A stretch of 64,000 nt of DNA, taken from positions 744,001 through 808,000 of the forward strand of contig NZ_FNTG01000002.1 in the NCBI RefSeq assembly GCF_900104795.1. The letters run 5' to 3'. Made by a program: the position numbers and the translations under genes. This stretch comes from Burkholderia sp. WP9. GTDB taxonomy: Bacteria; Pseudomonadota; Gammaproteobacteria; Burkholderiales; Burkholderiaceae. Below the pieces are notes generated by a model. The model had not been told where the DNA came from. It saw only the letters and a list, made by a program, of their open reading frames with translations, and ran no database searches. Positions 34,475 through 43,235 of the stretch are shown in pieces (positions within the stretch are counted from its first letter, which is position 1; each line of letters opens with the position of its first letter).

Positions 34475-34843
34475 ATGCGTCTTCCACCCTTCGATCCGCC
34501 CACGCTCGCCGAACTGCGCGGTTGGTGGCGCACGCGCGACGAGCAGGCCGTTCAGCGGCTCATCCTCGAAATCCAGCGGCAGCGGCTTACGCTGCTGGAG
34601 CTGCGCAACCTGATCGACTGCGGCGTCCAGCAAGCTCGCGCAGCGGACCGCGCGCTGGTAGAACGCGGCGAACCGTTAATGACACTGCGCATCAGGATCG
34701 CTCAGGAAGTGCTGCGTGTGGGCGATATCGACGACACGCGGCAGATGAGCCGCGCCGCACAGGAAAGACTTGCGGTTCGCACCGAAGGTCAGATGGAATA
34801 CGCGCGCGAAGGCCGTCTCAGGCGACAGCGCCGCAACATCTAG
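34475..34843 (+). CDS. Unrecognised 122-residue protein under LexA control
   Basis: I recognise no family. The protein starts MRLPPFDPPTLAELRGWW and is strongly charged and helical. A possible first helix bundle (DEQAVQRLILEIQRQRLTLLELRNLIDCGVQQARAADRAL) is followed by RIRIAQEVLRVGDIDDTRQ and a basic tail ending RRQRRNI, which could bind nucleic acid or a repair protein. A near-perfect LexA box sits about 16 bp upstream, so induction by DNA damage is expected. The ribosome site is weak. It is a single-gene unit; the next plus-strand gene is over 800 bp away. Confidence 0.7.
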   Translation: MRLPPFDPPTLAELRGWWRTRDEQAVQRLILEIQRQRLTLLELRNLIDCGVQQARAADRALVERGEPLMTLRIRIAQEVLRVGDIDDTRQMSRAAQERLAVRTEGQMEYAREGRLRRQRRNI

Positions 34844-34900
34844 TCAGAGCGCGGTGCCCACTCTCCTGTCGTGACGGCGCGAAACAAGCGCGCGCATCGT

Positions 34901-35527
34901 TCAACGCGTTTGTGTCGCCACGCGCAGGCCAAGCGAAATGAACAGCACGCCGATAATCTTGTTCTGCCAGCGCGTCAACCAGGTCAGGCGCCTGACGAGT
35001 TTGCCCAGCGGACGAATGGTCAATACGATCAGCGTCGTATAAAGCGCACTCATGCCGACAAAGATTAGCCCGAGCGCGGTGAATTGCAGAAACGTGGAGC
35101 CGTGTTCGGGATGAACGAACTGCGGCAGGAACGCGAGAAAAAATAGCGCCGTTTTGGGATTCAGCACTTCGGCGGGAATGGCCTGAAAGAACGCCTTCGA
35201 GGCCGACACCGGCGCCACCGCCGGCATATGCGCACTCGCCTGCTTCTCGCGCAATGCACGAATGCCCAGATAGACGAGGTAGGCCGCGCCGACGAACTTC
35301 ACCGCGTTGAACGCGAGCGCGGAAGTCATCAGCAGCGCCGAGAGGCCGACCGATGCACCCAGCGCATGAATGAAATCACCCACCGCGATACCGAGGCCGG
35401 TGAGAATGCCGGCCTTGCGACCGCCATGCACGGTGCGCGTCAAAACCAGCAGCACGGCAGGACCCGGAATCAGAAAGAGCCCGAGTACGACGGCAACGAA
35501 AGTCCCCAACGTGGATAGGTCAAGCAT
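34901..35527 (-). CDS. LysE/RhtB family amino acid exporter
   Basis: A 208-residue inner-membrane protein with six hydrophobic segments. It has the N-terminal GLFLIPGPAVLLVLTRTVHGGRKAG signature, AFNAVKFVGAAYLVYLGIRALR and NPKTALFFLAFLPQFV, all typical of RhtB/LysE exporters of amino acids such as homoserine, threonine or leucine. The substrate cannot be told. AAGGAG precedes the ATG. A second family member at 37676-38296 is broken by a stop codon. Confidence 0.92.
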   Translation of the reverse strand: MLDLSTLGTFVAVVLGLFLIPGPAVLLVLTRTVHGGRKAGILTGLGIAVGDFIHALGASVGLSALLMTSALAFNAVKFVGAAYLVYLGIRALREKQASAHMPAVAPVSASKAFFQAIPAEVLNPKTALFFLAFLPQFVHPEHGSTFLQFTALGLIFVGMSALYTTLIVLTIRPLGKLVRRLTWLTRWQNKIIGVLFISLGLRVATQTR

Positions 35528-35713
35528 GCTGTCTCCTTGATGACGCGCTGATTGTCGCGGACGACCGCGTGGCGTTCAGCGAAAGATTGTAGACGAATGC
35601 GTGCAATTCGATTGATGCGCGGCGCGGAGGCGGCAGACCACGGCGACAATGACCGTGCTCTACGCGCGAATGCATGGCAGGCCGAATCCGTCCGCAGCCG
35701 CCGATCCGTTACC

Positions 35714-36355
35714 ATGGCGGGCACGGCGCCGCGTGCGGCCCGCATTTTTTCATCCACCGAAGTCTTTGCCTTGCCCACTTATACCTTGCCCGCGGCGCTG
35801 AGCGCGGAACTCGAGATTCGCAAGAGTCGATTTATTGCGTATGCGATACCGGTCGCCGACCGCGACGCCGCGATGGCCGAGTTGCGGCGTCTGCGCGACG
35901 AGCATCCCGCCGCGACGCACGTCTGCTGGGCGTTGCTGGCAGGCGGCCAGTCCGGCATGTCCGACGACGGCGAGCCCTCCGGCACCGCCGGCCGGCCGAT
36001 TCTGGAAGTCTTGCGGCATCACGATCTGGACGGCGTGCTGGCCGCCGTCGTGCGCTACTACGGCGGCGTGAAGCTCGGCGCCGGCGGGCTCGTGCGCGCG
36101 TACACCGATGCGATTGCTTCGGCTTTACTGGATGCGCCGCGCGTCGAGCGGATTGCGCAGGTTTCGCTGACCGTCGAAGTCAGCTACGCCGACGAGGCGA
36201 AAGTGCGCCGATGGATCGACGCCGAAGGCTATACGCTTGCGGACAGCGCTTACGCGATGCTCGTGAAGATGACGATCCGTCTGCCTGTCAATGTGATGGA
36301 GGACGCTCAGCGAGCGTTGGTGGATATGACTCAGGGGAAAGCCGGGTTCTTCTGA
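35714..36355 (+). CDS. IMPACT/YigZ family protein
   Basis: A 213-residue protein of the UPF0029/IMPACT family. IRKSRFIAYAIPVADRDAAMAEL, HVCWALLAGGQSGMSDDGEPSGTAGRPIL and VVRYYGGVKLGAGGLVRAYTDAI are diagnostic. Bacterial YigZ is a small RNA- or translation-linked protein of unresolved function. The ATG at 35714 is conservative; the conserved region begins only at LPTYTLPAALSAEL (about residue 20), so a downstream start is possible. No strong ribosome site. Confidence 0.88.
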   Translation: MAGTAPRAARIFSSTEVFALPTYTLPAALSAELEIRKSRFIAYAIPVADRDAAMAELRRLRDEHPAATHVCWALLAGGQSGMSDDGEPSGTAGRPILEVLRHHDLDGVLAAVVRYYGGVKLGAGGLVRAYTDAIASALLDAPRVERIAQVSLTVEVSYADEAKVRRWIDAEGYTLADSAYAMLVKMTIRLPVNVMEDAQRALVDMTQGKAGFF

Positions 36356-36887
36356 CGGCTCGGCGTGACACGCCCTCTGTTGCGTGCGTGTTCGCCAGCA
36401 GTCGGTATAGAAGATCGCGTCGTCAAGGCTCAAGACTTCGCCCGGCTGAAATGCGAACGGGTTGATCTGATAGTAGTCGACGCGTTCACCCATTTGTTTT
36501 GCCATACTTAGCAATATTGAACCCACGCGTTAAGTACGGGTACGCATCAACCGAACCGCGAATCGACAATGGGCGTGCGCGCCGCAATCTCTGCGCTATC
36601 GCAAGCTCAAGCGTCGCCATCAGCGATTACGAGCATGCCATGTGCGGGACTGACGCGAAGGGTTGTCACACGCGACTGTTATTGTCGTGAGATAACGATT
36701 ACCGCATCGATCTGACCGGACCCAGGACGCGCGCGTAACAGTGATCCTCTATTGACACGGTGTTTATCACAGCGTCTGCTGGTTATGATGAGCACGCCCG
36801 CTTGAAACCAGCGTGAATCCGGGTCACGATGTCATTAAGAGATGTACGGGGCCGGGCCGCTGTTACCATGTCGTTTATTCCCCCGGA
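36356..36887. other. Intergenic region with a possible gene remnant
   Basis: About 530 bp, AT-richer on the right. It carries a TTGACA at 36752-36757 without a well-spaced -10. A short leftward coding-like stretch lies at about 36360-36505 (listed separately). No other gene supported. Confidence 0.4.
36360..36505 (-). pseudogene. Possible remnant of a carboxymuconolactone-decarboxylase-like gene
   Basis: The frame begins MAKQMGERVDYYQINPFAF, resembling the first residues of AhpD/CMD-type proteins (ERLDYYQ-like), then soon loses resemblance and runs into the 3' end of the convergent YigZ gene. If real, only about 30 codons survive. The call rests on a short motif and is weak. Confidence 0.22.
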
Positions 36888-37559
36888 ATGATTCAATTTA
36901 AAAGGGTAACTCCTCTGACTTCGACCGCCGCTTTTTCCAGCACAGCGCCTGAGTCGCCGCGCCGGAGCGCGTCTGCGCCGCCATCGCTCAGTCACACGCA
37001 CTCCCCCTTGACGACAACCGTGCTCAAGGGTTGCGGCACGATCGCGCTGCCGTTGATGCTGTCCGCCTGCTCCTGGTCGTGGTTTGGCCTGAATAGCACG
37101 CCGCGCGCGGCGGCGCATCCAACCGGCTGGCTTAGCGTCGCCCCTGCCCGTGACTTCCCCTATATGCCGGCCCGCAATGGAGAGGTCTCGCCGAACCGCA
37201 TCGAAAACACGGCAATGACGGGCATCGTGCTCAAAGACGATATCAATGAAACCGTGCGCGACGGCATTGTGAACCGCCTGAAAATCGCCGGTTTTCATCT
37301 CGACGAAGGCAAGCGGGTTCTCAGCGGCAGCATCGAGAAATTCTCAGTGGACGACACGCGGTCGCCGGCGTTCTGGACGCTCAAGATGCGCTATGTGGTG
37401 ACCGATGCCACGACCCAGAAGGTGGTGTTTTCCACCACCAAGACGGTCAAGCAAAAATCGCCCAAGTTCACCAGCAACACCATCGCAATCGAAGACACGG
37501 TCAGGCTGAACGTCGACGCGTTGATCGGCGATCCGGGGTTTGTCAAAGCGGTGAATTGA
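36888..37559 (+). CDS. Predicted lipoprotein, YajG/LptE-like fold
   Basis: A 223-residue protein. A lipobox (LPLMLSAC) sits late, at about residue 60, suggesting that the true start is downstream of the ATG used here; a TTG at about 37008 (LTTTVLKGCGTIALPL) would give a normal-length signal. After the Cys come FPYMPARNGEVSPNRIENTAMTGIVLKDDINETVRDGIVNRLKIAGFHL and YVVTDATTQKVVFSTTKTVKQK, the alternating pattern of small outer-membrane lipoproteins such as YajG. Function unknown. Confidence 0.6.
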   Translation: MIQFKRVTPLTSTAAFSSTAPESPRRSASAPPSLSHTHSPLTTTVLKGCGTIALPLMLSACSWSWFGLNSTPRAAAHPTGWLSVAPARDFPYMPARNGEVSPNRIENTAMTGIVLKDDINETVRDGIVNRLKIAGFHLDEGKRVLSGSIEKFSVDDTRSPAFWTLKMRYVVTDATTQKVVFSTTKTVKQKSPKFTSNTIAIEDTVRLNVDALIGDPGFVKAVN

Positions 37560-37675
37560 GGGCGCCGGCAGCGTGAGCTGGAACGGGTTTCGCTACAATA
37601 GGCCAGAGGGTATCGCGCGGGCTGCCGTTGCGCCGTGCGATGGATCTCCAACGTCCGTTCACCGTGCGAGCCGTC

Positions 37676-38296
37676 ATGTCCATTACCGCCTGGCTGTTTT
37701 TTCTACCCGCCTGTTTCGCGATCAATCTGGCGCCCGGCCCCAATAATCTGCTGTCGATCAATGTGGCGGCGCGTCATGGCTTCATGACCGCGTTCGTCGG
37801 CGGCACGGGCCGCCTCGTCGCTTTCGCCTTGATGCTCGTGCTTGCCGCAACGGGGCTTGCGGTTGTGTTACACGCTTCGGAGTGATTCTTTCTGGCCATC
37901 AAACTGGCCGGCGCTGCTTATCTGATCTGGCTCGCCATCCAGCTGTGGCGCAGCGACGCGCCAACCATCGACACGACGCAACAGGACGATGCCTCGCTTG
38001 CACGGGTCGCGCGGCGGGAGTTCCTCGTGGCCGCCGGGAACCCGAAAGCCATTCTGGTGTTCACCGCGTTTTTGCCGCAGTTCGTCGATATCGCCAAACC
38101 CATGCTGCCGCAGTTCGCCGTGCTGGGCGTCAGTTTTCTGGTGCTGGAATGGTTTGCTATCGCGTTGTATTCGTGGGCGGGGATGTATCTCGGAAAATGG
38201 TTGGTCCGTGCGACGGTGCGGCGATGGTTCAATCGGTGTTGTGGGGGTTTTCTGGCGGCGATTGGGGTGGGGTTTTTGATGGTGAGGAGGGGGTGA
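37676..38296 (+). pseudogene. LysE/RhtB family exporter interrupted by one in-frame TGA
   Basis: Reading from ATG at 37676, MSITAWLFFLPACFAINLAPGPNNLLSIN runs to a TGA at 37883-37885. The same frame then continues with FFLAIKLAGAAYLIWLAIQLW, AGNPKAILVFTAFLPQFVDIAKP and a normal end at 38296. Together these give about 206 codons, the full family length. A TGG-to-TGA change at codon 70 explains the interruption. Either a recent nonsense mutation, a sequencing error or read-through. The rest of the frame is undamaged, so decay is recent. Confidence 0.85.
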
Positions 38297-38307
38297 GGGT
38301 ATCTGGG

Positions 38308-38325
38308 AAAGCGGTTAACCGCTTT
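38308..38325. terminator. Palindrome at the end of the exopolysaccharide operon
   Basis: AAAGCGGTTAACCGCTTT is a perfect 18-bp palindrome overlapping the stop of the acetyltransferase gene and 12 bp past the convergent pseudogene. It could form a 7-bp stem with a TTAA loop and serve as a bidirectional transcript end, but T runs are absent. Confidence 0.4.
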
Positions 38326-38734
38326 GTCGCGGCTGGACGATTCGAGCCGGGACGCCGACTACCGTGACATGCGGCGGCACGTCGAACGTGACCACGGCGT
38401 TCGCGCCGATCTTCGCATTCCGCCCGATCGTCACCGGCCCCAGTATGCATGCACCCGCACCGATTAGAACGTTATCCTCGATAACCGGCGCACCTGGCTG
38501 CCCTCGGCCCCCAATCACTACGTTGGGTGCAATGACTATATCGCTACCGAGCACCGCGTGCCGATGCACGACGATGCCAAGTCCCTGATAGCCGAACACC
38601 ACATTTCGCCCGACTATGACAGACGGCGGCAAGGATACAGAAAAGACCACGCGGTTAAAGACTTTTAGCGCCCACGGCAAAAAAGGCACATGTAGACGAT
38701 GAAGTAGATGCGCTATGCGATAGATGTGCAACAC
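38315..38734 (-). CDS. Hexapeptide-repeat acyltransferase of the exopolysaccharide operon
   Basis: A 139-residue left-handed beta-helix acetyltransferase (serine acetyltransferase/CysE-like or WcaB-like). Hexapeptide repeats run from IVGRNVVFGYQGLGIVVHRHAVLGSDIVIAPNVVIGGRG through IEDNVLIGAGACILGPVTIGRNAKIGANAVV and end VPPHVTVVGVPARIV. It probably O- or N-acetylates the polymer. The start is GTG behind AAGGAAG. It is last in the operon, 45 bp after the WecG-like gene. Confidence 0.88.
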   Translation of the reverse strand: MLHIYRIAHLLHRLHVPFLPWALKVFNRVVFSVSLPPSVIVGRNVVFGYQGLGIVVHRHAVLGSDIVIAPNVVIGGRGQPGAPVIEDNVLIGAGACILGPVTIGRNAKIGANAVVTFDVPPHVTVVGVPARIVQPRQSG

Positions 38735-38779
38735 GAAGGACTTCCTTGATTGACTGTGCGCGCGATTGGCTCGCCCCGG

Positions 38780-39541
38780 CTACCGCTGCACGATTAGCGC
38801 CTTACCTAACATAAGCGCGAACTTGCTGTTCGTGACCAGATAGCGGCGCCACATACGACGCGGCTCCTGCAGGACGCGAAAGAACCATTCCAGCCCCGCC
38901 CTTTGCATCCAGCGAGGTGCCCGGTTGACTTTACCGGCCACGACATCGAACGTTCCTCCCACCCCCATTACGAAATCGACACCGAGCGCCGCTTGCCAGC
39001 GGTTGATGAAATTCTCCTTGGTAGGCGAGGTAATCGCCACGAACAGCAGTCGCGCGCCTGACTCGCGAATCCGGTCGACAACGGATTGCTGGTCATTGCC
39101 GAAATAACCGTGGTGATATCCCGCGATTCGCAGACCAGGATAGCGGGCCGTGCATATCGTGGCCACGCGTGCGACCACCTCGTCGGTCGCGCCGAGCAAA
39201 TACACCGGAAGCCCTAGCCTCGCCGCCTCCGCTAGCAACCTGTCGAACAGATCGACGCCGGCAACACGTTCAGGCACCTCGTGACCAAGCATCCGCGCCG
39301 CCCAGATCACGCCCATCCCGTCGATACTGATCAGGTCACAATACTGGACCGACTTTGCCAGTTCGGTGTCGGCCTGCATATGTACGAGCTTCGCCACATT
39401 GACCGCGACGTGCTGGGTGAAGCGTCTAGCAATAATTCGAGTCAAAATCGCGGCGACCGTTTCTTCCATTGTCGCCACATCCATAGGACATCCAAATACT
39501 TCAATGCGCTCCATAAAGCCACTCTGCCTGTTCTCTGACAT
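38780..39541 (-). CDS. WecG/TagA/CpsF family glycosyltransferase (GT26)
   Basis: A 253-residue enzyme that transfers a sugar, in E. coli WecG N-acetylmannosaminuronate, to a lipid-linked acceptor. Family features are VNVAKLVHMQADTELAKSVQYCDLISIDGMGVIWAARMLG, ERVAGVDLFDRLL, PVYLLGATDEVV and FVMGVGGTFDVVAGKVNRAPRWMQRAGLEWFFRV. Two ATGs (39541 and 39514) are possible; the second would start MERIEVFGCPM, closer to family length. The presence of WecC in the same operon supports a ManNAcA donor. Confidence 0.88.
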   Translation of the reverse strand: MSENRQSGFMERIEVFGCPMDVATMEETVAAILTRIIARRFTQHVAVNVAKLVHMQADTELAKSVQYCDLISIDGMGVIWAARMLGHEVPERVAGVDLFDRLLAEAARLGLPVYLLGATDEVVARVATICTARYPGLRIAGYHHGYFGNDQQSVVDRIRESGARLLFVAITSPTKENFINRWQAALGVDFVMGVGGTFDVVAGKVNRAPRWMQRAGLEWFFRVLQEPRRMWRRYLVTNSKFALMLGKALIVQR

Positions 39542-39575
39542 CCCACATATGAATAGCGTGTCGCGGATGTTGCCT

Positions 39576-40367
39576 TTATTTCTTCGACACCGAAACCGGT
39601 CCAAAAAACAACGTAATCTCGCTGACATCGGACGCAGAACCATTCCACCCAGACTTGTACAGTCCCATTTTCAAATACGCGTCCTGCACACCCATGTAGG
39701 CATTCGGTACCCCTTGCGATGCAAACACCAACCGTCCGTCCCTCCACAACTGGGTCGAAGCGTGGTGACCGGAATCGTCGCCCACATAGCGCAGCGACCA
39801 GTTGACCCACTTGCCCTCGTCAGCGTCCGCGCAGCACAGCCACTTGCCGGCGGAAACAGTCGCTGTATTCGCCCCTCCACGCTCCGAAATGGCGTACTGC
39901 TTACCTTGCAAACTCAACGCGATCGTTGGGCCGCCGGTCCATTCACCTTGATGTACCTGGGTGATGATGACCGCCTGCCTGGCGTCGAAAGTGAAACCAA
40001 CGGGTATGAACGTGCTCCATCTGATCAGATAGTCTGTTCCCTGCGAAAAACTCACCGCTCGCGGAAAGATCAACTCTGCTCGAGGAACGCCGTTCGCGAT
40101 CTTCGAAAAGTCTTCGGATCGAGTCATATGAATACGCAAGGCCTTGCGTCCGGCAACCACCGGGTCGTCGACCACGGTGATACCGCCGGGATTTGCCTGA
40201 ACGCCAATGCCTGCATCGATACCATCCTTCCACGCCGTCGAGAACAGCTTGTCGTACGTGCTCGCCCACGCGCTCATTTGCGGATCGGTCCACGCGACTC
40301 CGATATCCTGGGCGCGGGCAATACTTAAACTTCCCAGAAGGCAAATCAGCAACCATCCATAACTCAT
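39576..40367 (-). CDS. Secreted polysaccharide lyase (heparin-lyase-I-like)
   Basis: A 263-residue protein with a Sec signal peptide (about 1-19, ending IARA before QD). The jelly-roll body shows RIHMTRSEDFSKIANGVPRAELIFP, QVHQGEWTGGPTIALSLQGKQ, WVNWSLRYV and YLKMGLYKSGW, the pattern of the PF14099 polysaccharide lyase group (PL20 and relatives acting on uronic acid polymers). A lyase in a uronate-polymer operon probably trims or releases the product in the periplasm. The start overlaps the GT4 gene stop by 4 bp. Confidence 0.82.
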   Translation of the reverse strand: MSYGWLLICLLGSLSIARAQDIGVAWTDPQMSAWASTYDKLFSTAWKDGIDAGIGVQANPGGITVVDDPVVAGRKALRIHMTRSEDFSKIANGVPRAELIFPRAVSFSQGTDYLIRWSTFIPVGFTFDARQAVIITQVHQGEWTGGPTIALSLQGKQYAISERGGANTATVSAGKWLCCADADEGKWVNWSLRYVGDDSGHHASTQLWRDGRLVFASQGVPNAYMGVQDAYLKMGLYKSGWNGSASDVSEITLFFGPVSVSKK

Positions 40368-41530
40368 ATCAGCCGCTCCCGTTGGGAATCACCCACTTTC
40401 CGATAGCATCGAACGTATTGACCGACAATCGCGTCAACCGAATAACGGCTTAAGGCTCTTGACACCGCTTGCCGCCCCATTGCGCGTGCAAGATCGGGGC
40501 TTTCGACCACCTGCCGGATTCTTTCCGCCAGCTCGTCAGCGTCGCCGCAACGGACGAGGTAGCCCGTCACCCCCTCCTCGACCAGATCGAGGAACCCACC
40601 GACTCGCGTACCGATCACTGGGCGACCGATAAACATCGCCTCCAGTGTCGAGATGCCGAACGCTTCAAAATGACTCGGCATGCAAAACACGGCCGCGTCG
40701 CGATAGAACGCGAGCTTTGCATCGCCCTGTAACCATCCGACAAAGCGCACCCGCTCACTCACGCCGCAGTCGATCGCCGCACGATTCCATCTAGCCATAT
40801 CGCCGGCGCCCGCCAAGCGCAGCTCAACCTCGATGCCTTGTCGGTTCAGCGACGCAACCGCCCTCAGTAACTCGTCGAGCCCCTTGCCCTCCGTGAATCT
40901 GCCGGCAAAAGCGACGTATGGCATCGCGTCCGTGCCCGTCGCGCTTGGGAAGTCCTGCAAAGCCGCGCCTGCCGCCAATTCAGCGCTATACGCCGTGTTC
41001 CCGATTACATGCAGATCATGCGCAACACCCTGATGGATCCGCAGTTCCGCCGCAATTGCCGATGACACAGCTACCACCGCGTCTGCTCCGCGAATGAAGC
41101 ACAACACCGCTTTGCGAGTGGCAGATCCACTGCGGGTCCAAAAGTATTGGAAATTACCTGCATGCAGATGAAAGATTGTCTTTTTCCCGCACAGACGCGC
41201 AAGCAGATACAACATGAATTTTCGGTAGAAAGAACCTCGGACCGACACATGGAAATGAATCAGGTCGACACCCTTGAGCAGCGCGAATAGAAAGCACGGA
41301 ATATCGACTAGCAGAAAGCACAATAGTGATCTCAGGCTTTGAAAACCATGCGTTTCGAAGATGGCCAGCATTACACCGGCATGCAGAAACCTCGCCCGTT
41401 GCGCGCCCAGCTCGGCGAGAACAGATGCAATGCCGCCTCGCTGCCCCTGTCCTGGTCCCACGTGCAGCACGCGCATCGACGCCGGTTCATGAGGCGGGCG
41501 CGCGTTATTGTCCCGACGCTTATTCACCAT
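40364..41530 (-). CDS. Glycosyltransferase family 4 (GT-B fold)
   Basis: A 388-residue retaining glycosyltransferase that adds a sugar to the repeat unit. MRVLHVGPGQGQRGGIASVLAEL is the N-terminal domain entry, IFHLHAGNF and VAVSSAIAAEL follow. The nucleotide-sugar region is YVAFAGRFTEGKGLDELLRAV, VRFVGWLQGD and the EX7E-type PSHFEAFGISTLEAMFIGRPVIGTRVGG. It overlaps the upstream polymerase by 11 bp; GAGAAGG precedes the first ATG. Donor and acceptor unknown. Confidence 0.92.
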   Translation of the reverse strand: MVNKRRDNNARPPHEPASMRVLHVGPGQGQRGGIASVLAELGAQRARFLHAGVMLAIFETHGFQSLRSLLCFLLVDIPCFLFALLKGVDLIHFHVSVRGSFYRKFMLYLLARLCGKKTIFHLHAGNFQYFWTRSGSATRKAVLCFIRGADAVVAVSSAIAAELRIHQGVAHDLHVIGNTAYSAELAAGAALQDFPSATGTDAMPYVAFAGRFTEGKGLDELLRAVASLNRQGIEVELRLAGAGDMARWNRAAIDCGVSERVRFVGWLQGDAKLAFYRDAAVFCMPSHFEAFGISTLEAMFIGRPVIGTRVGGFLDLVEEGVTGYLVRCGDADELAERIRQVVESPDLARAMGRQAVSRALSRYSVDAIVGQYVRCYRKVGDSQRERLI

Positions 41531-42830
41531 CCAACCTTCTCGTTAGAGGGCGGAGATCTGCCGCACCACGCTCGACGAGCACAGCAATCATGGCGAGATA
41601 TGGGCTGACGATTGCAGAGACAAGCACATGCCCCGCAGTGCAAGCCGTTCCCATCAAAACGATATAAAACCATTTGCCAAAGCCCGGGACGGCCCCGTTT
41701 CCGCGATATAAGAACGCCCTTCCAACACGCCACAAATACAGAACACAAACTGGCAAACCCATCGCCAGCACCAGATCAGGCACGTCGATCTCAACCAGAT
41801 AGCGCACTACCGGATAGCCGCCCGTGAGCAATGGCACAAAGCCTTCGCTTGCCACCTCGTCCCATACATTCGAAAACTTGACGTCGCGCCCGGATAAAAT
41901 CATGGTGAGCATTCCGCCCTCGCCGGCGTGATCATGCTGATACATGAAATATTGCAGACTGAGATCGACAGCGCTTCGCACGCCCGGCAGCGACAGGTAG
42001 ACGGCCCCCGCCAGGCCAACCAGTACTGCAACGAGAGCCGCCGCGCGCAAGGTCGCTTGCGGCACCCGATGCCGGCAATACAAATACGAACATGTCATGG
42101 CAAGCGCTCCTGCCATCGCCGCCTTGGTGCCAACAAGGCATGAAGCGAGCACGACGCTGCCGACCAGGGCGCCGTTCCATACCGTCCAGCCCGACGTCAA
42201 AACTCTGAGCAGGCCATAGCCAAGCGCCACGATCATGAGGGCGGACGCTTCGTTCTGCGCGTACACAATGCCCTTGTAACCAGAGCGGATTTGCGTTTCA
42301 GCCCAATAGCTGCGAAACATATCGATCGAGAACACCGCGCCCACCACGATTGCCAACGCGTAGGCAAACAGCGTCAAACGCACGATCGGTTCGAGTTTCT
42401 CAAGTTGGCTGTCGCTCATTCCCGAGAGCGCTGCGAGACAGACAAAAAAAGAGAATACTTTGAGAACGAAAACAGCTTGCTGCGTAAACTCGGCGCTTGT
42501 CACATCCCCGAATACGACCGCCCCTGCCGACGCGATGATCGCCAGCACGGCCAGTAGCGCCGTACGCCAACTTGAAAGCCTTATCCGGCCGCCTGCGAGC
42601 ATAAACAGTATCAGTCCGCCCACCATGCTTCCGCGCACGAACAGCGAGAAACGCGCGTCACCGCCCGCGCTCTCGATTCCATGCGCAGCCAGGACTGACA
42701 GGTAGTCCGCGAACGGCGATAGCGCGAGTCCGCCCGCGAACACCATCCATATCAATGGCGTTCCAGGCTGGCGAGTCGGCTCATGCGCCGCCAATCGGTT
42801 CCCCTGCTGCACGAATACGGCGTCAGTCAT
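41520..42830 (-). CDS. O-antigen/exopolysaccharide polymerase (Wzy-like)
   Basis: A 436-residue polytopic membrane protein with about ten to twelve hydrophobic segments. It has the large periplasmic loop typical of Wzy polymerases (about residues 290-360: LSLQYFMYQHDHAGEGGMLTMILSGRDVKFSNVWDEV). Wzy joins lipid-linked repeat units in the periplasm. Primary-sequence similarity within the family is always low, so the call rests on topology and operon position between a glycosyltransferase and the flippase. The ATG at 42848 is an alternative start. It overlaps the 3' end of the broken GT25 gene. Confidence 0.8.
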   Translation of the reverse strand: MTDAVFVQQGNRLAAHEPTRQPGTPLIWMVFAGGLALSPFADYLSVLAAHGIESAGGDARFSLFVRGSMVGGLILFMLAGGRIRLSSWRTALLAVLAIIASAGAVVFGDVTSAEFTQQAVFVLKVFSFFVCLAALSGMSDSQLEKLEPIVRLTLFAYALAIVVGAVFSIDMFRSYWAETQIRSGYKGIVYAQNEASALMIVALGYGLLRVLTSGWTVWNGALVGSVVLASCLVGTKAAMAGALAMTCSYLYCRHRVPQATLRAAALVAVLVGLAGAVYLSLPGVRSAVDLSLQYFMYQHDHAGEGGMLTMILSGRDVKFSNVWDEVASEGFVPLLTGGYPVVRYLVEIDVPDLVLAMGLPVCVLYLWRVGRAFLYRGNGAVPGFGKWFYIVLMGTACTAGHVLVSAIVSPYLAMIAVLVERGAADLRPLTRRLDGE

Positions 42831-43235
42831 GGCGCACGCTTGCCGCATGGCTCACCGATGACGACCGCTGCAATGCAACCACGCTCCAACGAGCCGCGGT
42901 TCGCAAGAGGCGCATCGGCCAAAGTGCCACGTCATGCAATGACGCGCGCGATCTTATCCCTGCTCCACGCTCCTCTTCGATACTGCTTGGCAACCGTTCG
43001 AAATCCTCCCACACGGCATAGGGACGCAATTCGGCTACGCGAGCGCCGCCCTCGTCGCGATGCCATGGCCAGTCATCGAGCAAAGCGCCGAGTGGGCCTT
43101 CCGAATAGGCGAGAGCCTGACTGGCCGCCCGCGCTGAGATCCAGTAGCCCACGGATCCCGATGTCCACTGTTTGAACGGAACACCGATACGCAGTCCGCC
43201 AATCGCCGTGACTCGTCTGAGCGGCTCATTGAAGT
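42823..43235 (-). pseudogene. GT25 glycosyltransferase, C-terminal fragment (IS-interrupted)
   Basis: The downstream half of a family 25 glycosyltransferase. In frame from the target duplication: YFNEPLRRVTAIGGLRIG, then VGYWISARAASQALAYSEGPLGALLDDWPWH and the tail, ending at 42823. Joined to 44700-45123 without the IS and one target copy, it gives an uninterrupted 275-residue protein. Without the upstream half it has no start of its own and is presumably not translated. Confidence 0.85.
43227..43235. repeat. Target-site duplication, left copy
   Basis: CATTGAAGT directly adjoins the left end of the IS and is repeated at 44700-44708. Nine bases is the duplication size of IS50/Tn5-type elements. 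Confidence 0.95.
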
